DNA of 64,000 nucleotides. Origin: Monomorium pharaonis (lineage: Eukaryota > Arthropoda > Insecta > Hymenoptera > Formicidae). Each line of letters opens with the position of its first letter. Position 1 is the stretch's first letter. The stretch covers positions 868,001 to 932,000 of the forward strand of contig NC_050471.1 in assembly GCF_013373865.1 (NCBI RefSeq), in the 5' to 3' direction. The notes under the pieces are model-generated. The model saw nothing but the letters and a program-made list of their open reading frames with translations. It was not told the DNA's origin and ran no database searches. Below are positions 28,893-40,433 of the stretch, one piece after another. Made by a program: the position numbers and the translations under genes.

Positions 28893-30547
28893 AGAGGAGT
28901 AAGGGGGAGGTGGAGAGGAGCCGGCCGGACGGGCAGTTACGTTCACGGGACTGTAAGTTAAAATAATTACGAAAAAGTACACCGTGGAGGATAAGCGCCG
29001 TATGAAAGTGGATAAAAGGTGAAAAAGGTCAGGACGGATTAGAAGGGTGCATTAAAGGGAGAACCCGACGGAAGATGAGAAGAAACGAGAAACTCGCGTA
29101 TGCTCTTAACACGCGTATATGTTGGCGCGCATAAGACGTTTCCGTCAAATAGATTAAAAATATGATTATAGGATATGCAGAGGTAGGAGAGAAATGAGGA
29201 AAAGAAATGGTTAATCTTTCAGTGCATTAAACAATCACGAACAGAAAACAATCTAAAAGATATAACAATTGTTCCATATTTACGCAGAGAAAAAAATTAG
29301 TATTAAATTAAAATCAATATATTCTGCTTAATAATCATTGTCTTATATGATATGTGTATGAATAAAATCTTTAAAGAATTTTTGATAATCTAAAATAAAA
29401 CTTGCTTACATAAAAAAATTTGTATCGTTTGTCACATTAAAAAAAATATATTCATCTTTATTCAATAATAATTTTTTTAATTGAAAAAAAAATTTAAAAA
29501 CTCTGAAATAATAATATCAAATTAAAAGTTAGAATTGTTTAATGCTATTATCAATAAACAATTATATGATATCCTTTTTTTTTAGGTGATAATTATTATA
29601 ATATTGAAATAAAAATATATTTTATTGGAATTTAAGGTAATCAGATATTCTTTAAAGATTTTATATTTTTATTTGTATATGAAAGAAAAAGTGTGTTCTA
29701 GTTTGCTATTATTTACTTATTATTTTTATTGGCTTTTATGCCATTATCTTATGTTTTTTATATTAAAAAGAATCAAGTCAAAATTGATCATTTCGGAATC
29801 GAATTATAAGAATTACAAAGTCAACATCGGTAAAGATTAACATTAAAATATACATAAAATATACATAAAATCAACATTTTTCGCATTCGAAAGTACGTAT
29901 CTGCAAGTCAAAATATATGTTAACTCTCATCGGAATATGTAAGATGCAGGAAACTGTGAAAAAGAAGAAAAGAGGAAAACAAAGCATCGTGAAAACAGAG
30001 AAACAGATTTTTTTTCTCCTTTCACGCCGCGTATTCATCTTTCCGATAATTTCATACACACGGTAGGTGCGTAGTTGCTTGCGCCGAGGTGCAAGATGAA
30101 CAGACGGGATAACACACGCCCGTCGGGCACAACAATAGCCCCGGCGTTGTAACGAGAAAACAGGAGGTGCGCGATACCCGTCGGCTCCGTCGGCTGGCAG
30201 GAAGAATTTCACTTTTACATGGTCATATATTTCGCCGCGGTGACGCGCCTATCGGGCTTCGATCAACGCGCAATGGCTTTTTATTATTAACGCGCGCGGC
30301 AACGTTTACTATCTTTATGTCTTTAATCCGCCCGGCGAGGCGGCAACGCACGGGACATCGGTTATTCTCCTTCCTCTTTTTTTTTATGACACTGCCGTGT
30401 GTATAAGGGGTAACGTTCTCATAGATAACGCATGCATTTAAGGGCTCGTAGTCGACGACGGAATGGTCGTAGCTAATAAAAATGTCACCAATGGTGACGA
30501 TACTTCATAAGATATTGAAACGACTCGATCCCCTTCCTCCTCTCGCT

Positions 30548-30704
30548 ACACTCCAGATAAAACACAAAGTCACAATAACATCATAATGATATATGTCATT
30601 GTGATTTTATTTGTCACTTATAAGTACATAAAAAATGCTCTTATGACATCATCATGATGTCATCAAATGATATCATTGTGACTTCTGTATTCTATCTGGG
30701 ACAT
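30548..30704. mobile_element. Short foldback element, about 157 bp
   Basis: The left arm has ACACTCCAGATAAAACACAA then AGTCACAATAACATCAT. The right arm read inward has TGTCCCAGATAGAATACAGA then AGTCACAATGATATCAT. The centre is a near-perfect palindrome around TGACATCATCATGATGTCA. The interior is made of ATCAT/ATGAT and GTCA/TGAC words. No ORF. Confidence 0.8.
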
Positions 30705-31782
30705 GATATATGATTGCGATTGTTAAAAAGAAATATATATTATTCAATAAAAGTAGATTTTAAGCAGTTCTACTTGATGGAAACTGTCAGATACATTTTG
30801 ATATTTCTTTTCCTTTATCGTCATCTTTTGTTCTTGTTTATCACTCTATGTACGTACATACATATATAAATACATACATGTGTGCGTCCACATGCGGAGA
30901 ATTCATTTTTAGCCTTATTACCAGTGTTGTCATATCACTTCACGCAATCTTTTGTACTATTGCTCTTATCGATGTCAGATTGAGAAATTTTATTTCAAAT
31001 TTGACGCAGCGCTTCTTCTAAATTTGTCACAGTTGTGACTTGAATATTCTTGAATATTCCACGTATAAGTGCAAGTACGCAGGCGCGCGCGCACACAATT
31101 ATTAGAAATACCTAAAATACAAATAAATGTATATTTTTGGAAATATTAAAAAGCGTCTAAAAATTTATAAGAAAAATGGTTAGTAAAAAAAGACTCAGAA
31201 TATAAATAAATGTCAAACTGACTAGTATGGGTGAATCATATATTTTTGGTGGAAAGGTGACCTCAAACTGTCCATAAAAAAATAGTTGATGCTAATCGAG
31301 TCATTACAGTGCTACTTCGTATAAGCAAAGATGAGTCTAAAAAAATATGTGCAAGCAATTGTACATAATGTACATAATGTACGAGTTTCGGATTAAAAAA
31401 AAAAAGATGTAAAAAGCATTAGGAATATTTGAAATTTATCACAAATGGTTTAGATAACATTCTACTATTTTTCTTTCTTTTTGAAACCCGTATATTATAT
31501 TATAGTACACACACAAATATTTTCCGTTTAGACTTATTTTCGCTGACATAAGATAATTTTATAAATAACTTCAATAAACTTAACTTTCCAATTTATGTAA
31601 TATCTGCTGTATTGAAAGCGCCTTAACGAAAGCGACGAAAAAGGGCAAGATTTGTACTAATCCAATATTAATACGCGTGTGCAAAAATATTTCTATGAAA
31701 ATAACTGAGAGACGCCGCATGTCAGTTAAAAGATTCACGCGCCTATTCCAGGGCGAAGCTTCAATTTAATCGATCGCCTTAC

Positions 31783-32680
31783 CTTTCGGCGGATTGACGT
31801 GCAGCGCGGATCTGTATAGGCTCTCCTCGTCCCTCCAATCGGCATTCCTCACGAGCGTCTTCGCCGACATCACGCCAATGAGAATCGCCGTGCCGAGAAG
31901 CACCGCTCTACCGCGTGTCCTGGAGCCGTTTCTTCTCGCTATCCGGTAGCACCCGGACACCGCGGCACCAACCGCTAGACATGCGCCCACGCTGGGCAGA
32001 TACAGTATTCTTTCGGCTATGACGAAGCCCACGTAGAAGAACAGATTGCTCGCCGGCAGGAACGGGAGCACGAGGAAGCCCAGGGAAACGGCGACGGCGG
32101 TAGCCGCGGTCTGTCGGCCGCTAACATTTACGCCGTTTATGCCGCCGTTGCTGTTCGGCCTCTTGGCACAGTGACAATCGCCCAGTGGACTGTTGTTGTT
32201 GTTGTTGGCCGCCCGGCAGCCGTCCGTGTGGCAGCCGCCGGTGCGTCTGCCAGCGCACACGGGACACCTGGACGACGCCGAACGTGGATACGTTTGCTGA
32301 AGTAGAAAACCCACCGGTAACGAGTCCCGGCGTGGTCGTCGCAGACCCCTGACGGCCCAGCACACCGCGCCGATCAGGACGACATACAGGCACACGGACT
32401 CGAGATTCCGCGGGTCCAGCGGGCTGGTAATGCGCGGCACGGCGTCCATCGACCAGTCGAAACTCAGTGTGCTCGGGCAAAGTAGCATTCTCGCGCTGGC
32501 CGCCGGCAGATACAGGAAAGTCAGGCCGCGCGTCAGCCGCGACGGATGCCTCGCCGTCGGATTGTCCGCGCTTGCAAACTCCGGCCTGCTCCCCGCGAGT
32601 CTGAGTCGGCCGAAGGCGAGCAACGCCAGGCCGCCGGACAGAATGCCGACGCTGCGACCCCGGGTGAATCCGCAGCTGCC
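31783..32680 (-). CDS. Tmtc2: Tmtc2 exon: DUF1736 region, membrane helices and start of TPR domain
   Basis: 898 bp, entering in phase 0 after acceptor GAATTTCAG and leaving one base into a codon at donor GTAAGG (31782-31777). The order from the N-terminus is: a hydrophobic segment (VGILSGGLALLAFG); the DUF1736 region with ADNP, LTFLYLP, LLLCP and SFDWSMDAVP; a helix (LYVVLIGAVCWAV); a long polar loop; a helix ending FLVLPFLPASNLFF; the conserved YVGFVIAERILYLPSVGACL; another helix (VLLGTAILIGV); and RNADWRDEESLYRSALHVNPPK, which leads into the TPRs. SFDWSMDAVP matches TMTC2 rather than the TMTC1 form I recall. The polar loop carries a five-Asn run encoded by pure AAC codons and a Cys/His-rich stretch absent from the human protein as I remember it. 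The frame is open for 159 nt upstream of the acceptor without homology; that part is treated as intron. Confidence 0.92.
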
Positions 32681-33012
32681 CTGAAATTCAGAACGGCCGA
32701 CGGGCATGGCATTACTTGTACAGCTCGTGCTTGGCATTCGGCTAAACTGGGCCAAACATTGCGCACGTAACGGACAGATGTGTCGGTGCGGTATGCGCCA
32801 TGAGAAACTGTTTAATCTCCTTCGAGACCTCGTCACCACTAAATCAAACGTTTATTTTCTATCGCCTCGATGATTGTTACCGAGATTTTAACTGAAGTAT
32901 ATGTAGCACGTACGTATTACCGGTCAAAGATATGTATTTCCCCTTTTTTTTTGTAATTAAATAATGGAAAGTTTAAATCGCCTATATAGACTTAATGATA
33001 ATCTTGATGGTT

Positions 33013-33560
33013 TTAATGCTGCATTATGATCCTAAAGCTATCTTTTACAGACATTTTTTATTTTAACTAAGATACCTATATTCAATACGGCCACGTAGCC
33101 AATTTGACTCATCCCTCCAGTTCCAAATAATTATACAACGAATTTTACAGATAACGCTAATGTATCACTTAGGAAGTCGATATAATGTATTTATGCCAAT
33201 ATATACAAACAATATTGTGCAAGTGAAACTAAGATTAAAAGTCTAGAAGAAGATATTCTCTTTTAAAAAGCATTTCTTTCTAAAATACTTTTAAAATAGT
33301 TTTACAAAATTAAAAATTTTTCTATACAATTAAAAAAATTTTTTTAATGAAAAGAATAAAGGATAATTTCATGTCAATAATAAAAAAATTTACATTTAAA
33401 AATTAATAAAAATTTTTTTGTTATTGATGTAAAATTGCCTTTTATCCTATTAATTTTTATGCCTACTTTAAGCGTACAGAAGAATTTGGAGCTGTGTAAG
33501 GCCAGTTCAAAGATATTTTTTAATAAAAAATATTAATGATTGGCTTTAGGATCCCCTTAA
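33013..33560. mobile_element. Second, more decayed TTAA-flanked element
   Basis: The right end reads inward as TTAAGGGGATCCTAAAGCCA. A TTAA-led match at the left contains GATCCTAAAGCTATC after a few extra bases. Around 33205-33285 it shares ACTAAGATTAAAA and neighbouring text with 25060-25140 of the other copy. Its length is similar, about 548 bp. The left boundary is uncertain. Confidence 0.6.
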
Positions 33561-36500
33561 GTATTTAAAATAAATGCATACAAAAATCAGAGTTCAAATA
33601 CTTTTTGTGGTATACGTAAAACGGCAGTATATGTAAAATATGAGTAGCTTTCTAGACAGAATGCTGATTTTTATAGGCGCTTTACTTGGCTCATAACATA
33701 TTTTTTCACCGTAATAAAGAGAATGGCGTGATAGATTTAAAACACGTAACTACAAGATGGCATGCAAGCGCGTGCTCTACGTTCCGTACGACACACATGT
33801 GCACGCACGTGACACATGTGCTGCTCGCCAGTATATACGTACAGAAATAATAAAAGTACTGTAGAAAAATGCATTACGAGGTATCTCGGGAAATATGATA
33901 CTGTAATAACGCGACGCGACGGTTCCGTTGTCAGTTCATCGGCTATACGTTGTTTCCCGCATTGTTATAGCGCATTCGTGCTCTTTTTCTCATGAATAAG
34001 CAGAAAGGGAAAGGGGGCGAATTGGAAGTATAAAAGTCTTCACAGTTGTCGGGGGCGATGTTTGCCGGCGAACGGTGCGGCATTGCATCCGACCGGAAGG
34101 TAGTTTCGGTCGGATGGAAAGGAGAAAATCGTTTGTCCGACGAATCGGTGAACAAGACGGGTATCTCGCTATACAATACTCGTATTGACAAAACGCGCAA
34201 GGAGAACAGACGCTTTGCCGCGCCCTTCATCGCTCGCGATAGACAAACAAAACGTTATTGAAGAACGGCAAAATACTTATATTACGAGACGTCCGTTTTC
34301 AGCGAAATCATAAAGTGAAAATTATTTTATTCCAGAAAGTTTAAGAAAGTACATGTCACTTCAGCATTACCAAAAATAAAAACTTCATAGATTGTTCTAT
34401 TATCACGTTTGTGTTACATGTGTGTAAAATTTTAATACAATTTCCTTATCGCTTTAAAATTTATTTAATCGTCTGTTGGATTTTTATTCTTAGACAAAAT
34501 CGTGTTTTGTAATTATATGCTAACTTAATGAAGAAATAACATTATAAATTAAATTAAACATTTTACGTACTACTATTAAAACTTTAATAAATATTCATGC
34601 AAAAGTTTATTTGCATAAAGTTTAAGTGTTTATCCACACTTAATCGTTTAAAAGTTATTAACTACAGGAAAAAATTTTAATCTTTACGCTGTATAAGCCT
34701 AATAGCTTGTAATTAAACTAAATTATTGTTATTTGAAAATTCAAGATCAAAATTTAGATATTCATGATTAAAATTTTTTGTTATTGATTTATAGGAAAAA
34801 AAAAGAATAAACCTAAAAAACCTGCAGTTTTTAAATTTTAATGACTTTTAGCTGATATTGCGTAGCCAAAACATCTTTAATTATCTAATTACTACTGACA
34901 ATGAATAATGAAACAATCAATAATACAACCAACAAAAATAAAGGCAAGTTTTTAAAAATTAAATAAAATTAATTTTAAAAAGTTATTTAATTATTTAATA
35001 ATCTACATATTTAATTGATAGAAACAAGAAGCATCATTAGAGTCCTTCGAATCTTGAGTTTTTAATAAACATGTTTGTTAGATATTTTTGTAGCGTGTCA
35101 AATAATAGAAATTTGTCATTATACTTTTACAAAATAGAAAATGTTACAAGGGACACGTTTTCTAGATTATGTTATTAAATTGTATTGAACTATACGAAAT
35201 TCGCGCGAAGAGTCTTAATGAAATTTCCGTCCGCAGTAACCGCGGCTGGAAACGCGATTCGAAAGTTACACAGACAGTCGGATCAGGCTGAAATAATAGT
35301 TTGCGGTGAATTTATAATTCACGTTAAGCACGATTACGCTCCTCGCCGAGTGCACCGAGACACTCGTCTCGTATCTATCTCCGACTGGAATGGGAACTGG
35401 CGCAAAGTGTACTACAAAGTTCGTTAAAAAAGTTAGCTGATGCGAAATTGAATGCCACGTCGTCGTCGTGTTTAAGAACGGTGTCGCGCGCGCATTTTAC
35501 TGCACGTTGCTTCCGGTACGCCTTATTACTTCGCATTACCCTTCTACTTTCCTTCCACCCCCGACTTCCTTCGACTCTTCGTTTCCACCCTTCCCCTATT
35601 CCAATTTTGTATTATTCCGAAGTTTCTTGCACGCCGCGAGTTCGAGCAAAAGAGAAGAGACACTCTACACGGGGAAGATTTGTCGAGGCACGGCCGTGAA
35701 TAGTTTAAGACTCGCCTTAATAAACGAACGATACGTCGCGCTTCGTGCAAACTTCCGCCAAGTTCGTTACAACCGTAAGATGTAATTTTCCGGACGACGC
35801 GAACGGGTGAAGGGACGGCTGCATCTGCCAGTGGCTCCGTAACCGCTAATTCCGGACCAAAACTTTTGCTATAAAGACTTTCTGTGACAGCGACAATTAT
35901 CCGTATTACGTACAATAAGGGACCCTGTATGTATCGCAAGGACCAGTGCAGCATTACGCGGTTAAATGTTAATTTATTCGTCGACTGTCATACTGAGAAA
36001 TATATTATTAAGAACGTTTGAACTATACAATACTGACTAAAAACTAACAAAATTTAAAAACTACCGGGTACTTACATAGATTTGTTCTCTTTTCTCTTAG
36101 TTTTGGGCAAACAATTCACGAACGAATTTTGGCCGTAAATATCCGAATTTTAATTTTAAAATTAGATGCAAAAAGAACACAAAGAATAATTTGACTTATT
36201 AGATAAATGTCCTATTAAACAGACATGTACCCATACCCAAACCTACACAAAAATTTGTTATTATTAATCTTAAATTAAAGTCTCAAATGTTTAATTGTGA
36301 TCTTAAATATTTAAAAATTACAATATTAAAATTTGACATTATAATACAAAAAATTAAGATTAACAATAAGTTTTATATTAAAATTAATTATAAAATTAAA
36401 TTTTAATATTATAATAAAAAAGTATTTAAAATTGAAAATATAAGTGTTAGAATATACATATCCGGCACTACGTTTACTTTAATAAATTTATAGTGTAAAT

Positions 36501-39007
36501 GATCATTTCCTGCTTAGTTTTAGGTAAATCATTTTCTTTGCTAGGCTCGAGAGATCTGTTTTCAAGTAAATTTTTATAAGAAAGTATTCAAACAACTAAA
36601 ATGCAATTTTTGCAAAAATATTTATTAATTCTTGCAAAATACAATGTTATTTCTCATCATTTTAAACTCTAGTGTAATATAATTAAATTAGGACCTGTAA
36701 ATCTTTCTGTGAAAGTAATCAAGAGCCACTGATTGACTGGAAATATTAAAACAAAACTCTCTTCTTAATTTATATGAAGTCGTATACTAAATGAAAATTG
36801 AACATTGAAATTAAAGACGACGGCCTTCTGAGGGAAAAAGTTGGAATATTTAAAATATTCAAAATATTAGAAAAATAATTCAACAAGTAAGAAAGTATCC
36901 AAATGAACTTTTGCATGAATGTTTGTTACTATGTGTAAAAAAATTAATTTAGTTCTACTACACAATGCTACTGCTTCATCAAATTTTGCAAGTGAGTATT
37001 ATAAAATACAATTTTACGTGAAAATCAAGAACAAATAATTTTTAATTAATAAGGAAACTCAAACTTTGTATAGATATTTAAACATAATAATAAAACAATC
37101 TATAAAATTGTTATATTTTTGATAATACTTTGAGATATAATAAATACACACATCCTTAAACATCTAGAGAATTTTTCGTAATAAACCTTTTATTGTTCTG
37201 CATAATGTATTGTCCCATGCATTCCGAAAATTGATCATTCAAATACAATTTAATAAAAGGCATCTGTGTAATTTATGCATAAAACGTATCAAACGACGGT
37301 AAACTTGCCACTGGTTCATATTAAATTTAAATGTCGTCGCTAAAACATTTATTTCTTAAAAAAACGTGATCGTGCATTTAAATTTCGAATGTTTCGATAA
37401 TCCGAATACGTTCCTGCATTCGGATACACCGGAATTAACTTAGATTACCGAGGTTGCACCATAATTGCCGTAATTCCATCACTTATCGCGGATTTTCTCG
37501 TCCGCGACGATATTGTTTTATCTCCGATAAAACGGCCAACGAAGCATCCAAAAAGGAAACAAACGTCACAGAGCCGGATTTAACGTCGCGGCGATATTTC
37601 ACGGGGAGATATCCAGCCGGCTGGTTCGATACTCTCGCTGAATCGATAATCTGAAAACCAGATTTTTCCAATTACTTCGCGATCGTTTCGGACAGTTCGA
37701 TCGTAACTTAATAAATTTCTGCTCTCCGCCCTTCGCGCGCGCTTCCCGCGTGTCCATCCCGGTTCTAGTTCTCATCTGCCGAACGTCACGTCTCGTTTGT
37801 CTCTCCGGATCCTCGCTGCACAGCTTCCGCCGTTCCACGCATATTTCCGCGCGGCCGGACAAAGCGAACAGAAAACGAGAAAGAGTAAGTACGGCGTTGC
37901 TGACGCCGTTGCGACGATTCCGTTTTCGAATAGCGAGACATTTCCGTTTGGATTTTGTTGTTTGCACGAAAAAACAAATAGTCGTAATCTTCTTTTTCTT
38001 TTTTTCAATTACGTGTAGCACGATACTAAGTTTTATACTGTAAACGACAAGTTTTCTAATGGAAATTATAAAGAATGTTATTAAAATTTTGATTTAACGC
38101 AAGAAAAATGCAGATTTGAAATTTCCATCTCAAGAGATGTGATCCCTCTCAGCACTTTAATCCGCCATTGAGGCGTATCGCGCTCGATTGCAGTTCGATT
38201 TTCATGGTGGGAAACGACGTGCGAACGGTTTATACTTGACGGTGGCTCGAGCTGAGCGAGAAAACGGGAGGAAGCCGCAGAGGGTTGCAAGCGCGAGGAA
38301 AGACGAGATGGAAATATATTAAGAAGAGAAGTATAAATGGGAGAAAAAGGGATGCAATGAAAAAGAACGGAAAAGACGTGTAGAGGCCTTAGAGAAGCTC
38401 GGAGGGACGTCGGAAAATGCGAACGATCCTCTTGGCACCCCTCCAACCGTAGCGTAGGGAGGAAAGAAGGCGGGGGGGGGAGGGAAGTGAGGAAGAGACG
38501 GCGCACGTCATGCATCACGCGAGGCGTCCGGTGCATCCAGCGCATCCGGATGCACCATGCGCAAAAGGAGATGGCGAGATAGGGGGTGTTTTGGGGATTT
38601 CGTGAATGGAGGGGGAGTGATGACAGTAGGCGCTTAAACCTGGAGGCTGGAGAAGGGCGGCTTTACCGTATGTGCATCAGTACGCTGTCGTCGCCAGAAT
38701 GCAGGCAAGATGCGGCGGATTGCAACGGCATTGCGTTATCGGTTACACGCTTCCCCGAATCCGTATACGTGCGCACGCGGGCTCCGTTTTGTCTTGCGCC
38801 TCGTTTCCCTGTCGAAACTTTCACGTTCCGCGAAACGAGACGGCGGGACATCGATTCGCGAAATTCTGTTCCGATAATTTTATCGGAGCGAAGATACAGA
38901 TCAGGTTTCCAGTCTTGTATTACAGATATTTTTAGTCGATTCCCATCATTTACTTAAGAAGATTTTCACCTTGAGAAAGTGGAACAAAGAGTCACGTGAC
39001 TTTTCAT

Positions 39008-39009
<2 letters not shown>

Positions 39010-39069
<60 letters not shown>
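39010..39069. repeat. (GT)30 microsatellite
   Basis: Pure GT tract inside a Tmtc2 intron. Confidence 0.98.
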
Positions 39070-39071
<2 letters not shown>

Positions 39072-39473
39072 CTTTTAATAAATAATTAATGTATAAAAAC
39101 TTACTAATCTTTTAACATCTTTAAACTAACAATTGAAACGATGATTTGTTATTTAGAAATATTTTCTTTATAATATTAATAAATATTAATGTGGAAAAAA
39201 TTGAAAAAGAATTGTTTATTATGAGTATAATGTAATAACTAGTGGCACTGTTAAATTTGCATTAGTATGATGTTATATTTAAAGAAAATTATAGGAAAAT
39301 GATACAGTAATATTCTTTTTTATATACATTTCATACTTTTTTTTTAGGGAAAAATGGTTTTCAAAATTCCTATATATTGTTTAATCAAATTACTTAGAAC
39401 TCTTCTTCTTATAAAACTTTCTTCTCTTTCAATGCTGTTTCCAAAAGTTATTTAAATAAAACTATAATAAAAC

Positions 39474-39651
39474 TAGGGTAAATAGTTTAAGTACAGACAG
39501 TGCCCCAAATACTAGAAATTCTATTTGTATTTAATTTTACTTAAATACTTAAGGAAACTATTTATAATATTTTTTTCATAAAAAACTTATCTAATGAAGA
39601 AGGATTGAATTTCAAATATTTCGGATACTGTCTATTAGACCACTTATTCTA
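39474..39651. mobile_element. TA-flanked foldback MITE-like element, 178 bp
   Basis: The left arm is TAGGGTAAATAGTTTAAGTA then CAGACAGTGCCC. The right arm read inward is TAGAATAAGTGGTCTAATAG then ACAGTATCC. Both continue into AAATA-TTGAAATTC-like text, about 45 bp of imperfect inverted repeat. No ORF. Confidence 0.75.
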
Positions 39652-40136
39652 AGATCAAAAATATTTGGAAAAATTCAATAATGTCTCTTTATTAAATATA
39701 AACTTATTCTCATAATTTAATCAAGTCCTTATTTTAAGTGAAATGACTAAAAAACCTCCTTAAATTTAATGCCTTATATGTATCATGTGTAGAGTGTTCG
39801 TATTATCAATATGGCAAACAAAATATAATAATGTATAAAACTTTACTAATTTTTATTTAAATATGTAATTTTTGTATGTAATTTAGCATGGAGATAATTT
39901 GCGGTTGTATGTAACTCAGAGAAAATCCATTAATTATTAAAATGATTCAGAACAAGGACAACATAATTCGTAACTTTTTATTTATAGAAACAATTTTATG
40001 TTTAAACTGAATCTCAAATTAGAACAGCTTTTGTTCTAAATGTCTGATTTAGCTACCGCAAATCCAATTTAGGTGTAATAGAAATATGTGATATTGCTAA
40101 ACTAGTGATAATATCGTTACTTTAACAGTCACTTAC

Positions 40137-40433
40137 CTTTCGACTTGGCTCGCCACGACAGAGTTCCCAGAGAAGGCAGAGAGCCAGAGACGATATGCCC
40201 GTTTCCTTGGCGAGGGTGGCCAACGTCGACGACACCAGGGCCACCAGCAGGGGGAATGGCGATCTCGTGCGATTACAATGGGCCGAGTACGTCAGGAAAG
40301 ATGTCAAGGTCAGGAAACAGGCAAGAAGGTCGGCACGTCCGACTATACCGGCCACAGCTTCACTGTGAATGGGATGGACCGCAAACAGGAAACCCGTGAT
40401 CGCGTGCGCAAGATTGCTCCTTCCTGGCAGGAT
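40137..40433 (-). CDS. Tmtc2: Tmtc2 exon: HPIHSEAVAGIVGRAD core of the membrane domain
   Basis: 297 bp, exactly 99 codons, phase 0 at both ends. The acceptor is CTCCGCAG at 40434 and upward; the donor is GTAAGT at 40136-40131. A second AG eight bases into the exon would give the wrong phase, so the 40433 boundary is preferred. The product begins ILPGRSN and contains the TMTC signature GFLFAVHPIHSEAVAGIVGRAD (in part), followed by two hydrophobic stretches (LLACFLTLTSFLTY, then a segment around LLVALVSSTLATLA) and KETGISSLALCLLWEL. This is the most conserved stretch of the family. The K-E-T-G-I motif is more TMTC1-like than the K-E-Q-G form I recall in human TMTC2, but the other exons favour TMTC2. 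The open frame upstream of the acceptor shows no homology and is taken as intron. Confidence 0.92.

Larger units (their letters stand above)
25627..31782 (-). other. Tmtc2 intron (6156 bp)
   Basis: Bounded by donor GTAAGG and acceptor GGTTCTAG on the minus strand. It contains AT-rich sequence, GC-rich islands at about 26980-27540 and 30050-30500, a (GA)n tract at 28828-28889 and a foldback element at 30548-30704. No coding frame was recognised on either strand. Confidence 0.85.
32681..40136 (-). other. Tmtc2 intron (7456 bp)
   Basis: Bounded by donor GTAAGT and acceptor GAATTTCAG. It holds a TTAA-flanked element (about 33013-33560), a GC-rich stretch at 37480-38960, a (GT)n tract at 39010-39069 and a TA-flanked foldback element at 39474-39651. 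34300-37200 is AT-rich with several weak inverted repeats, for example TTAATCTTAA-like arms near 36260 and 36355. No coding frame was recognised. Confidence 0.85.

Noticed and set aside
32681..32839. N-terminal extension of the large Tmtc2 exon back to a Met
   Set aside because: Homology begins just after a CAG acceptor whose phase matches the previous exon; the extra residues resemble nothing in the family.
35544..35954. 136-codon minus-strand frame
   Set aside because: Composition is typical of a GC-rich chance frame; no family motif and no splice-consistent neighbours.
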